This document shows, piece after piece, positions 34,490-43,167 of a stretch of DNA of 64,000 bases (position 1 is its first letter; every line of letters begins with the position of its first letter). The notes under the pieces were generated by a model. That model had not been told where the DNA came from and ran no database searches. It saw only the letters and a list, made by a program, of their open reading frames with translations. Both the position numbers and the translations under genes were made by a program. This DNA comes from Bradyrhizobiaceae bacterium. Its GTDB lineage: Bacteria; Bacteroidota; Ignavibacteria; Kapaibacteriales; Kapaibacteriaceae. The stretch spans positions 1 through 64,000 of the forward strand of contig JAGFIZ010000087.1 in the NCBI GenBank assembly GCA_024103135.1, written 5' to 3'.

Positions 34490-35620
34490 CTATTGTTTTG
34501 ACGAGTTTTTGCGCGACCATTCAGCCCATCCACCAGTGAAGATGTAGATGGGTCCATACCCGAACTGTTTGAGGGCATTTGCCACGTGATGGCTGAGTTC
34601 ACATTCTCCCCCGTCGCAGTAAATGAGTATAACCCTGTCTGTGGGAACCATCCCCAAGAGTTCGGGGATTCGCCCTTCGACCTCACCACCGTAAACGTTC
34701 ACTGCAGAGCCGATATGTCCTTTGCTGTACGACTCAGGCGTCCGCGCGTCGATCAGGTAGTGCGATCGGTGAAGTAATTGCTCGAACTGCGCCATGTTGA
34801 TCTCCATTACCACACCTGGCTGTGCTTTGAATGCAGGTGCCTTGGTTTCAGATGACTGCACTTCGGGCTTTGTAGACTCAACGCCGGTTGCGGCGTTTGG
34901 TTTCTCGGGAATTTTTTCCGGCAGGGTTTCGGGCACGTCTGACGCACTGGTTTTTCCCTCAACCACAGGGGTTTGCGGCTGCTCAGGAACTGTGGATAAT
35001 CCAAGCATTTCGTCCGTGGCAACGGTCTTCTCAAAGGCCGGTTTCACCCACGGAATCTGTTTTGGATTCATCTGGTTAAAGCCGATGGCCAAACCAATTG
35101 CTGCTACGGTAATGATCGCCACCTCGCGAGCCATGCTCTTGCTAAAGAGTTTGGAAAGGGGCTTGGTAGCGGTGGTTTCTGTGGCTGTGGCTGTGGTTGT
35201 GGCTGTGGCTGTGGCTGTGGTTGACGATGGCGCTGGCGACTGAGCGACAGATGCTGGAGCTGACTCTCCGGAGACATTGATGTGCCGGGTCATCGGACCT
35301 AGCTCCGATCCGCCCAACAGGTGGAAATGGAGGTGAAACACCGTCTGCCCTGCATGAGCATTGACGTTGCTTACTACTCGATAGCCGTCTTCGTCAACAC
35401 CAAACTTTCGTGCTAGGTCGCGGGCAACTAGGAAAATCTTTCCCACGAGGACTTGATCCTCGGCCTGCAGTTCGTTGATGCTTGGGATGACCTTCTTGGG
35501 GATGATCAGGATGTGCACTGGTGCATTGGGTGCGATATCCCTGATGGCAATGACGTCGGAGTCTTCATACTCAATCGTTGAAGGTATTTCACGTGCTATG
35601 ATGCGCTCAAAGATGGTCAT
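34490..35620 (-). CDS. HIT-domain / membrane helix / rhodanese fusion
   Basis: 376 residues. N-terminal HIT domain (residues 1-~112: ILIIPKKVIPSINEL, VFHLHFHLLGG with the His triad), then an Ala-Thr repeat linker from a GGCTGT hexamer repeat (35170-35222), one transmembrane helix (VAIITVAAIGLAIGF, ~175-190), a Pro/Glu/Lys-rich spacer, and a C-terminal rhodanese domain (~280-376: LIDARTPESYSKGHIGSAVNV, LIYCDGGECE with catalytic Cys, TGGWAEW). HIT would lie in the cytosol and rhodanese in the periplasm. ATG 35620 overlaps the J-domain gene stop by 4 nt; GGAGT upstream. Confidence 0.88.
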   Translation of the reverse strand: MTIFERIIAREIPSTIEYEDSDVIAIRDIAPNAPVHILIIPKKVIPSINELQAEDQVLVGKIFLVARDLARKFGVDEDGYRVVSNVNAHAGQTVFHLHFHLLGGSELGPMTRHINVSGESAPASVAQSPAPSSTTATATATTTATATETTATKPLSKLFSKSMAREVAIITVAAIGLAIGFNQMNPKQIPWVKPAFEKTVATDEMLGLSTVPEQPQTPVVEGKTSASDVPETLPEKIPEKPNAATGVESTKPEVQSSETKAPAFKAQPGVVMEINMAQFEQLLHRSHYLIDARTPESYSKGHIGSAVNVYGGEVEGRIPELLGMVPTDRVILIYCDGGECELSHHVANALKQFGYGPIYIFTGGWAEWSRKNSSKQ

Positions 35621-35994
35621 GGTTGACTCCGTAGTAGAACGTAGGCGGCATTGATCTCGCGAGTTTTCCTTGCAGCTTCCTGTTGCTCGGCTGACGTGGC
35701 TTTGACGAATAAGTCGGGATGCCATTTGAGGAGTGCCGAACGCCAGGCCGATCGAAGTTGTTCGGGACTGTGCTTCCGCGGAATCCCCAGCAAGGCACAG
35801 GCAGCATCAAACTCATCGGGCTGCTTCTGTCTTGCTTCGACTACGGCTTGGTCAATTGCCCGACGCAGCTCATCATCACCATCGAGAGAAAACAGATCAT
35901 CCATGGAGAACGATCCATGCTCTCCTGTTCGGCGACTGCGGCTGTCTTGCATTTCGGCTGCAAGAATTCGTTGGATGCGATCGAGTATGGACAT
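35617..35994 (-). CDS. Small J-domain protein
   Basis: 125 residues from ATG 35994. The C-terminal ~65 residues look like a J domain: ALLGIPRKHSPEQLRSAWRS, then LLKWHPDLF holding the HPD tripeptide that stimulates DnaK, and ARKTREINAAYVLLRS. The N-terminal ~55 residues are helical and acidic. No G/F region or zinc domain, so it is a type III J protein that would deliver a specific client to Hsp70. Lies between patatin and HIT-rhodanese genes with a 4-nt overlap downstream. Confidence 0.82.
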   Translation of the reverse strand: MSILDRIQRILAAEMQDSRSRRTGEHGSFSMDDLFSLDGDDELRRAIDQAVVEARQKQPDEFDAACALLGIPRKHSPEQLRSAWRSALLKWHPDLFVKATSAEQQEAARKTREINAAYVLLRSQP

Positions 35995-36016
35995 ACGATG
36001 CGTGGTACAAAGCCCC

Positions 36017-38500
36017 CTACAGTCTGACGCCAATGGCAAAGTATAGCATGGGGTCTGCCGTGGCAACGCTTGCAGGGTTCTCGAGGAATCTGAACCGCTG
36101 GCCAAGAGAGAACCGGGCTGGACCGATCGGGGTGTCGAGTCCGACGGTTGCTCCAATGCCATGCTGGAACGCTGCAAACTTAATTTGTTCGGGCACGGCC
36201 CATACGGCACCAAGGTCGTAGCGCAGACTTAGGTAGGTTGGGAAAATGATGTCAATAGGCAAGCGATAACGCACGGCTAGATTTCCTAGGGCGATCTGCC
36301 TTCCACGTTCTTCGTCTTGCCTCATTCCAAAGAACAGGTCTTGTCCACCTAGCGAAAAGAGCTCTGCACCCGGCAAGGTCTTGTCGGCAGCGCCAACAAA
36401 CATGGACGGTAGCAAGGCAAACTTGCCCATGGGGATGACCGAGCCAAGCTTGGCGTAGACCTTTGTAAAGGAAATGCCGTTGCTGTACTGCAGCACGGAC
36501 GACTCGAAGACGAGGTCGATGACGCGTCCGCGGCTGGCAAAGTCAATCCTGTCTCTGTCATCCCATCGTATCACGCCACGCACGGTGGTGAGTGGCTGGA
36601 ACTCGGGAGCAGGAATGGCGTCGAGGTCGCGATACCGTTGTTCTTCGTACCGTAGCTCTGCAAGGATTACACCGTTGCGCTCAAGCTGACGTCCGGCACT
36701 GAGCGTAACACCGATGCGATCTTCCGAGTATTCGTTCACTCGATTGCGCGTTACATCCGTTCGTGCATTGGTCAGGTCGTTCTGGTAAATCCACACATGG
36801 CGTACACTGTAGTATGGTCGCAGACTAGCAGTCCACAGTGAGTTCATGATGCGTGGCATTTCGAGGTTCATGGACAAGCCACCCGTTCGAGCTGAGTACA
36901 GTCCATGCACGCTCACTCGGAGTCCGGTACTGGCAAGGTTCTGATGGATGAAGTCGATGCTACCTTGAAGATATCGTTCGTTGTCGACCCGTGCGCCAAC
37001 ACGGAGCAATTGATTGCCAAGGTCGGAAGCACCTACAAGTACGTCGATGCCACTGTCAGCTGCAGGCACAAGGGCAAGGTCAACGTCGGCAAACAACTCG
37101 CTTGCACGCAACCTGTCAACCGATCGTGAGAGGTCGGTATTGGTGATGGCATCGCCATTGGACATGGAGAATTCATGGACAACGTCGTTGTACGACACCG
37201 GACGTTGCTTGTCGATGCGCACTGCCTGCAAGCGTCCAGGGTCGATGATAACGGTAAGCTGATTCCGCGTACTGTCAAAGGCCATGGCTCTGATGTAGGC
37301 AAAGGGCCATCCTTGTTCATGCAAGGTGCGATGCAAGGTCCAACGCCAATGTCGTGCAAAGTGGTCGCTCCAGGACCGACCGGACATTTCCGTTATGAGC
37401 GAGTCGATCGTTCGATTCTGTTTGATTGCTGGTGGTGCGCTCACGTCGATACCCAGGATCATGCTGTTCTTGAGTATACTGTCCGACTGTTCAGGAGTTA
37501 GTGTTTCTTCGAGCTGCCGGTTGCGAATCCGTGCTCGTTGGACGACTGCCTGAATGCGCGGTGCCATCTGGCGCACGGCTTCGACACCTGCTTCGATGCT
37601 TTGCGGAACCTGACTAAAGTCGAACGTGGTTATGGCTGCTAGCTCAGGCGTCACCACAACATCGGCTCGTTGCAGGTTGATGGAATCTCGTTGCTTCATG
37701 GCTGCCATCAGTGCTTGATCAGCTACATCAAGTGCGTTCTGCAACTTGTCGGCCGGGATGTAATCGCTTACGGTGTTGATGACGATGACAACGTCGGGCG
37801 ACATCTGCAGCGCAGCATCAATGGGGATATTGGCAACGAGTCCGCCATCTACCAGTACGGCCGAGTCCATCGTAACCGGTGCATAGCGGAGCGGGAATGT
37901 TGCGCTTGCCTGTATTGCTGTGGCAAGGTTGCCGGACTTAAGAGCCACCCATGAGCCATGTGCAAGGTCCGTGGCTACGGGTCGGAACCGAAAACGTAGC
38001 TCGTCGAAGTTGGATGTAGAGTTGTATGGACTGTTCCAGAGTAGCGACTGAAGTACAGTCGAAAACCGCGCACTGCCACCAAGACTCTTTGGTGGTAAGA
38101 ACGAGAAGTCGCGGAAACGAAGCTTGAGCAGACTCCTGTCGTCCTCTGCTTTTTGTGAGAAGAAGAGCGTTTCACGTTTTGTATCGTCCACCAAGCTCGT
38201 TACGTAGTCCCAATCCACCGTGCGCATCACACTGTCGAGCTCGGCCCCCGTATATCCTGCTGAATAGAGTCCGCCTACCACAGCCCCGATACTACTGCCG
38301 ACAACAATCGATGGGGTTATTCCCATACGCTCGAGTTGCATGATGGCTCCTACTTGAGCCATACCTCGAGCTCCGCCACCGGTGAGGACCAATGCCACAC
38401 GCACGTCTTGTGCAGTGGTGGAGACGGTTCCATAGCCCCCTAACAAAAGCAGGACAAGGAGTAGTCTACACCGCAATACATGTGCTAAATGGTGACGCAT
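36017..38500 (-). CDS. Patatin-like phospholipase fused to an outer-membrane surface-antigen barrel
   Basis: 827 residues from ATG 38500 (38533 is also in frame). Signal peptide (CRLLLVLLLLGGYGTVSTT), a patatin domain (GGGARGMAQVG oxyanion loop, GSSIGAVVGG with the Ser nucleophile, VDGGLVANIP with the Asp), a POTRA-like part about residues 400-480, and a C-terminal 16-strand-type barrel ending YFAIGVRL. This matches PlpD-type (type Vd) autotransporters, in which the lipase is exported through its own barrel. It leads the operon. The stop is TAG overlapping an AGGGGGCT octamer. Confidence 0.9.
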   Translation of the reverse strand: MRHHLAHVLRCRLLLVLLLLGGYGTVSTTAQDVRVALVLTGGGARGMAQVGAIMQLERMGITPSIVVGSSIGAVVGGLYSAGYTGAELDSVMRTVDWDYVTSLVDDTKRETLFFSQKAEDDRSLLKLRFRDFSFLPPKSLGGSARFSTVLQSLLWNSPYNSTSNFDELRFRFRPVATDLAHGSWVALKSGNLATAIQASATFPLRYAPVTMDSAVLVDGGLVANIPIDAALQMSPDVVIVINTVSDYIPADKLQNALDVADQALMAAMKQRDSINLQRADVVVTPELAAITTFDFSQVPQSIEAGVEAVRQMAPRIQAVVQRARIRNRQLEETLTPEQSDSILKNSMILGIDVSAPPAIKQNRTIDSLITEMSGRSWSDHFARHWRWTLHRTLHEQGWPFAYIRAMAFDSTRNQLTVIIDPGRLQAVRIDKQRPVSYNDVVHEFSMSNGDAITNTDLSRSVDRLRASELFADVDLALVPAADSGIDVLVGASDLGNQLLRVGARVDNERYLQGSIDFIHQNLASTGLRVSVHGLYSARTGGLSMNLEMPRIMNSLWTASLRPYYSVRHVWIYQNDLTNARTDVTRNRVNEYSEDRIGVTLSAGRQLERNGVILAELRYEEQRYRDLDAIPAPEFQPLTTVRGVIRWDDRDRIDFASRGRVIDLVFESSVLQYSNGISFTKVYAKLGSVIPMGKFALLPSMFVGAADKTLPGAELFSLGGQDLFFGMRQDEERGRQIALGNLAVRYRLPIDIIFPTYLSLRYDLGAVWAVPEQIKFAAFQHGIGATVGLDTPIGPARFSLGQRFRFLENPASVATADPMLYFAIGVRL

Positions 38501-38645
38501 TTTCGAGTACAAAACAACGGAATGAACGTGCATAACAGACTACCAAGCACTGGGTTTTTTATACACGCATACCAAGTGCACCGTCAGCTGTTCGAGACCA
38601 CATGCAAGGTAGAGGCAAGACGAGATTCGATGTGGTATGCTGACG

Positions 38646-39497
38646 TTACCTGCCTTCCATGATCTCGGTCATGGCCAACCACAATGCTCGATGCTGATCT
38701 TCCAGGTGCATCCTGTTGACGTTTGCCATGACGGCCAGTTCTTCGGTCCCGTCGTGAGTATACACGTCGTTCGAGCGTCCACGCTCAATTGCCTCAACAA
38801 TACACTGTGCTGCGGAGTCAGAGCTAATGAGTTTCTTCAGCGGTGCCAACGGCAGTTGATTATCACGGGCAATCTCTCTTGATCGTGGTATGGCCTTGGC
38901 ATAGAGGTCGTTGATCGATCCTCCGTCGGTGGCATCGCCCCATTCGCTTGCAACACCGCTTGGGCACACCACGGTGGCGTGAATGTTGGTTCCGATCAGT
39001 TCGGACCGTAAGCCAGCAACGAAGCCAACCAGGGCATGTTTTGCTGCAACGTATGCAGCATTGTAGGGATAGCCGATCTTTCCTGCCATGCTGCTCACAA
39101 AGATGAGATGTCCACCCTGTTGTTTCCGGAATCGCGGGAGCAGTTGCTGCGTAAGCAAGTATGGTGCATCAACGTTGAGCGCAAACATGCGTCGCCATTG
39201 TTCGAGCGACGTGTCCTCGACCGAGGCAAGGTGTCCTCTCCCTGCATTGTGCACAACCACCTCGATACGATCTAGGGTTTCCAGTATATGTGCCGCTAAA
39301 CGCAACACTTCTGCAGGTTGCTCGAGGTCGGCCGGAACAACGTGTACGATATTTCCGCTTGAGCGTAGACCTGATGCCAGGTCATCCAACCGATCTGCAC
39401 GCCGTGCAACGAGAATCAATTCTGCCTTGCCATTGGCAAGACGCCGCGCTAGGGCTTCGCCGATACCAGACGATGCACCCGTGATAACTGCTTTCAT
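38646..39497 (-). CDS. Short-chain dehydrogenase/reductase
   Basis: 283 residues from ATG 39497. Classical SDR: TGASSGIGEALARRL (cofactor loop TGxxxGIG), NNAG counterpart HNAGRGH, catalytic Ser in FVSSMAGK and the YVAAKHALVGF Tyr-Lys pair. The Arg in LVARR after the second strand suggests NADPH. A C-terminal extension of ~50 residues is helical. The substrate is unknown. Overlaps the acylphosphatase stop by 4 nt; third of three minus-strand genes. Confidence 0.9.
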   Translation of the reverse strand: MKAVITGASSGIGEALARRLANGKAELILVARRADRLDDLASGLRSSGNIVHVVPADLEQPAEVLRLAAHILETLDRIEVVVHNAGRGHLASVEDTSLEQWRRMFALNVDAPYLLTQQLLPRFRKQQGGHLIFVSSMAGKIGYPYNAAYVAAKHALVGFVAGLRSELIGTNIHATVVCPSGVASEWGDATDGGSINDLYAKAIPRSREIARDNQLPLAPLKKLISSDSAAQCIVEAIERGRSNDVYTHDGTEELAVMANVNRMHLEDQHRALWLAMTEIMEGR

Positions 39498-39766
39498 AGA
39501 ATTCTGAATCCAGTGTATATGCGTGACGAGGTTTCGAGATCTACACACTCAACATCGGTCACCTCGCTATGGATCGGACCTTGCCTTAAGAGCATTTCCA
39601 GAGTGTTGATGTCCGCTACATCCCCTTGCGCCACACACTCTACGGAACCATCGTCGTTATTTGTTACAAAGCCCCTTAACCCCAACTGCATGGCATGGTG
39701 GAGGACAAAGCGTCTAAAGCCGACGCCTTGAACACGTCCGCGAATGAAGTACTGTACTGTTGCCAC
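39494..39766 (-). CDS. acyP: Acylphosphatase
   Basis: 90 residues, normal length. Hydrolyses carboxyl-phosphate bonds such as acetyl phosphate and 1,3-bisphosphoglycerate. Active-site segment RGRVQGVGFRRFVLHHA with the catalytic Arg, and GFVTNNDDGSVECVAQG with the Asn. No signal peptide, cytosolic. Sits between two SDR genes: 1 nt after the upstream one and overlapping the downstream one by 4 nt. Confidence 0.95.
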   Translation of the reverse strand: MATVQYFIRGRVQGVGFRRFVLHHAMQLGLRGFVTNNDDGSVECVAQGDVADINTLEMLLRQGPIHSEVTDVECVDLETSSRIYTGFRIL

Positions 39767-39767
39767 C

Positions 39768-40532
39768 CTAGACCTTCTTGTTCACGTGATGAATGGTTGC
39801 CTGATCGGTAGGCATAATCAGGATGTCTTGCAGGGTTACGTGTTGCGGACGTGTAGCGGCAAAGACAACAACGTCGGCCACATCATCACCAGAGAGTGGT
39901 GTAAGCCCTTGATACACCCGAACTGCCCGCTCCATGTCGCCCCGATATCGTACCTGACTGAACTCCGTATGCACCATGCCGGGATCAACATTGCACACAC
40001 GTACGCCGCTGCCCAGGAGATCGATCTGCATGGTATCGCTAAGCATCTTGACTGCTGCCTTGGTAGCACAATACACGTTACCGCCACGGTAGGCCTCGAT
40101 ACCCGCCACTGATGCAATGTTCACGATCGTACCCCGATGGCGTTCAACCATGCCGGGAAGTATCTCGCGGGTTACCCAGAGCAAACCCTTTAGGTTGGTA
40201 TCGATCATCTCCTCCCAATCCTCGTCGACTCCCTCGTGCAAAGGATTTAGTCCTCTCGACAACCCAGCATTATTCACAAGAATGTCGATCTCCGACCACG
40301 GTCTGCCCTGAGCCGACGTTCCGCGATGCAACTGCTCGACTGCATGTTTGACTGCATCGTGTGATCGCACATCCACGTGCTGGTGTATAAAGCGTCCGCC
40401 TAGGTGCTCCGGCACTTCTACGGGACGTCTGGACCATCCGATGACGTTGGCACCGCGTTGCAGGAATTGCATCACACAGGCCAGGCCAATACCCGATGAT
40501 GCTCCGGTTACAAGTACTGTTGTTGCGTTCAT
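39768..40532 (-). CDS. Short-chain dehydrogenase/reductase (NADP-serine dehydrogenase-like)
   Basis: 254 residues from ATG 40532. Motifs TGASSGIGLACVMQFL, NNAGLSRG, and YCATKAAVKMLSD with the catalytic Tyr-Lys; GWSRRP after strand 2 fits NADP(H). The C-terminus resembles YdfG-type 3-hydroxy acid dehydrogenases (PGMVHTEFS, DVADVVVFAATRPQHV), which oxidise serine and related acids. Divergent from the M16-like gene, whose start is 18 nt away; TAAATTTA, palindromic, lies between the two starts. Confidence 0.9.
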   Translation of the reverse strand: MNATTVLVTGASSGIGLACVMQFLQRGANVIGWSRRPVEVPEHLGGRFIHQHVDVRSHDAVKHAVEQLHRGTSAQGRPWSEIDILVNNAGLSRGLNPLHEGVDEDWEEMIDTNLKGLLWVTREILPGMVERHRGTIVNIASVAGIEAYRGGNVYCATKAAVKMLSDTMQIDLLGSGVRVCNVDPGMVHTEFSQVRYRGDMERAVRVYQGLTPLSGDDVADVVVFAATRPQHVTLQDILIMPTDQATIHHVNKKV

Positions 40533-40549
40533 GCTGGTAAATTTATCGA

Positions 40550-41896
40550 ATGGATACAACGCCCCCACTTTCAACACAACCTCTTGAGTTCACCATGCCA
40601 CGGGTAGAAACCGTCGTTCTACCCGATGGAACACCCGTCTACATCGTGCCAAAGGCCAACGAAGATTTGATTACCGTGCAGGTTCATCTGCGGTCGGGTG
40701 CGGCACACGACGTCTATGCTGGTGCCACGAACTTCATGGCAGAGCTGCTTACGCGAGGAACGACGTCGCTTTCTCCCGAAGAGTTCGACGATAAGGTCGA
40801 GTCGCTCGGTTGCAGCATTCGCGCATCGGGCGGACGTACCAGCGTCACCCTTACCGGCGTTGGTCTGCGCGAGCACTTGCACGCACTCGTGGGCTTCATG
40901 GCTGACTGTTTGCACAACCCGTCGTTCCCGGAGCATGAGTTGGAGACGTTGCGGGGCCGACAGCTTTCAGAGCTCAGCATCAATGAACGTGATCCTGATT
41001 GGCTTGCTGGTCAGGCAAGTAATCGTGTGTGCTATAACGGACATCCATACGCATGGCCGATTACCGGCACAAGAGAGCAGATGATGGCCATCGGCCGTGA
41101 CAACATCATCCATGCCTACGAACGAGTGATCAGGAGCCATCGGTACATCGTCGTTGCCGGCGATGTCCACGTAGAGCAGGGCGTCGATCTGTTTGCGCAG
41201 TTGACGAGTGGACTCCCCTCGGCATCGTTCGATGCTACGCTTCCTATGGCTACGATGCGGACAGGGCATGCCGTCGTTGCCGTGAATAACGAGGCTGTGC
41301 AGAGTGCCCTACGTATCTCACTACCATCGGTTGACTACCACAATGCCGATTGTTCCGCAATACAGTTGATTTCGACGGTGTTGGGTGGCTACACCCTGGC
41401 ACGACTGTTTAGTGTGCTACGTGAACAGAAAGGGTACACCTACGGTGCATACTGTACACCCAGTATCCGTCACCATTCCCAAACCATTGACATTTTCACC
41501 AGTGTAGGCAACGAGCATACGGCCGACACGATCAAGACCATTGCCGAAGAACTACGAGCCATTGCAACAGAGCGTATTCCTGACGAAGAACTGGAGTATG
41601 CTCGGCAGCAGATCCTGGGTTCGTTTGCTCGCAGTAACGAGACGCCGCAGCAGACGGCTAGCCTGGTCTCTACCATCGTATCGTTCGGCCTTCCAATGGA
41701 CTACTACGAGCAGCATGTTGCACGGCTCCAGTCCTATCAGCCTGATGATCTCATACCTGTGCAGCAGCGATACTTCTCGCCTGACAACTGGGTCGTGGGC
41801 TGCAGCGGCATCCCTGACGTGCTACGGAGTGCTCTAGCAGAGTACACTGCGGCAGTCGAGATATGGGATCCCGCATCACCAGTTCAACAAGAATGA
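40550..41896 (+). CDS. M16-family peptidase-like protein lacking the zinc motif
   Basis: 448 residues. The insulinase/MPP fold is clear: PDGTPVYIVPKANEDLITVQ, LVGFMADCLHNPSFPE, LREQKGYTYGAYCTPS with the Arg-Tyr pair, and RYFSPDNW at the end. At the place of HxxEH it reads GATNFMAELLTRGT (Asn61...Glu65), so zinc and activity are lost. Such non-catalytic M16B subunits normally dimerise with an active HxxEH partner, which I do not find in this window. No signal peptide, so probably cytosolic. Coupled to the DcuC-like gene by an ATGA overlap. Confidence 0.88.
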   Translation: MDTTPPLSTQPLEFTMPRVETVVLPDGTPVYIVPKANEDLITVQVHLRSGAAHDVYAGATNFMAELLTRGTTSLSPEEFDDKVESLGCSIRASGGRTSVTLTGVGLREHLHALVGFMADCLHNPSFPEHELETLRGRQLSELSINERDPDWLAGQASNRVCYNGHPYAWPITGTREQMMAIGRDNIIHAYERVIRSHRYIVVAGDVHVEQGVDLFAQLTSGLPSASFDATLPMATMRTGHAVVAVNNEAVQSALRISLPSVDYHNADCSAIQLISTVLGGYTLARLFSVLREQKGYTYGAYCTPSIRHHSQTIDIFTSVGNEHTADTIKTIAEELRAIATERIPDEELEYARQQILGSFARSNETPQQTASLVSTIVSFGLPMDYYEQHVARLQSYQPDDLIPVQQRYFSPDNWVVGCSGIPDVLRSALAEYTAAVEIWDPASPVQQE

Positions 41897-43167
41897 TTCG
41901 TACTGCGCTACACCATCTTGCGCGCATTGATGTTCGACTGGTTCTCATGCTGGCCGGCTTTGTCCTCGTATCAATTGCCGGCGATCCGCTGGCATTGTTC
42001 GATACGATTCAGAGCATGTTCAGCAAGGGCGGCATCATCGGACCAATCTGTTCGGCCATGGGCTATGCCTATGTGCTCAAACAAACGGAATGCGACAAGC
42101 ACATGGTCATGTTGCTCACGCGTCCACTCCAACGTGTAGGATGGCTCCTGATCCCTGGTGGTGTGGTTGCAGGTTTCTTCACGAACATGGCCATCACCAG
42201 TCAGACGGCATCGGCTGCTGCTCTTGGTCCGATCCTCTATCCAATTCTACGTTCAGCCGGACACTCGCCCGTTGTTTCTGCTGCCACCATCCTTATTGGC
42301 TGTAGTGTAGGTGGCAACCTCTTTAACCCTGGTGAGCCGGACATTGTGGCCATCGGCGCAGCTACCCATGCGCTTACCGGAACGGTAATCAACGTAGCAC
42401 TGCTGCCAAATCTTGTTGCTCTTGCGGTGGCAACCATAACACTAGTCCTTACTTCGCCCAAGCCCACGGTGAATGCCGACGAGCACCATGAACAAGAGCA
42501 AGTCAATATTGTCAAGGCCCTCATGGGTCCGCTCCCCGTCGTCATCCTACTCGTCCTTCAACCAGCGATTGGGTTAGCCCCCTTCCTCAACACACGCTAT
42601 CCAACAGGTGTGCATGTGAGCATGGTCATGGTGGCATGTACGGGTTTGGTGATGCTCGTAACGTCGCCTGGCTGGAGGGGGCTAAGTAGTCACCTGACCT
42701 CCATAACGGTTGCATTCTTTGACGGCATGGGCTATGCCTTTGCAAAGGTGATTTCCATCATCATTGCAGCGTCGTGTTTTATTGGCGGACTCAACGCCAT
42801 TGGCGCGCTTGATGCCTTGTCCGACATCATGGGTGCGAACAGTGCACTAGCCGTATCCCTTGCTCCACTGCTTACGTGGATCATGGCTGCCGTCGGCGGG
42901 TCTGGTACCGCACCGAGCGTTGCCTTTTCGCAGGCGATGTTGCCCGACCTTGCAGCGCAGAACGTTGATACGGCCGTTAACGCTGGCGTGGCCGCTGCCA
43001 TTGGCGCAAACGTTGGACGAACGATGAGTCCGGTTGCTGCAGTCGTCCTCTTCAGCAGCGCCCTTTCAGACGTTCCCGTCGTCGACCTTTTACGCAAGGT
43101 TGCCCCCTGCATGATTGCCTCGGTGATAGCCACCATGCTTTTGGGACTTATTTTACACGTCTCATGA
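41893..43167 (+). CDS. DcuC-type C4-dicarboxylate transporter
   Basis: 424 residues with about 12 hydrophobic helices. DcuC-family carriers exchange or export C4-dicarboxylates such as succinate in anaerobic metabolism. Marks: SKGGIIGPICSAMGYAYVLK, NMAITSQTASAAALGPILY, GCSVGGNLFNPGEPDIVAI and AAVGGSGTAPSVAFSQA, corresponding to paired substrate-loop motifs. The ATG overlaps the M16 stop (ATGA) and the stop overlaps the cysteine desulfurase start. Two octamers of opposite orientation lie 100 nt apart in the gene (42576, 42676). Confidence 0.85.
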   Translation: MIRTALHHLARIDVRLVLMLAGFVLVSIAGDPLALFDTIQSMFSKGGIIGPICSAMGYAYVLKQTECDKHMVMLLTRPLQRVGWLLIPGGVVAGFFTNMAITSQTASAAALGPILYPILRSAGHSPVVSAATILIGCSVGGNLFNPGEPDIVAIGAATHALTGTVINVALLPNLVALAVATITLVLTSPKPTVNADEHHEQEQVNIVKALMGPLPVVILLVLQPAIGLAPFLNTRYPTGVHVSMVMVACTGLVMLVTSPGWRGLSSHLTSITVAFFDGMGYAFAKVISIIIAASCFIGGLNAIGALDALSDIMGANSALAVSLAPLLTWIMAAVGGSGTAPSVAFSQAMLPDLAAQNVDTAVNAGVAAAIGANVGRTMSPVAAVVLFSSALSDVPVVDLLRKVAPCMIASVIATMLLGLILHVS

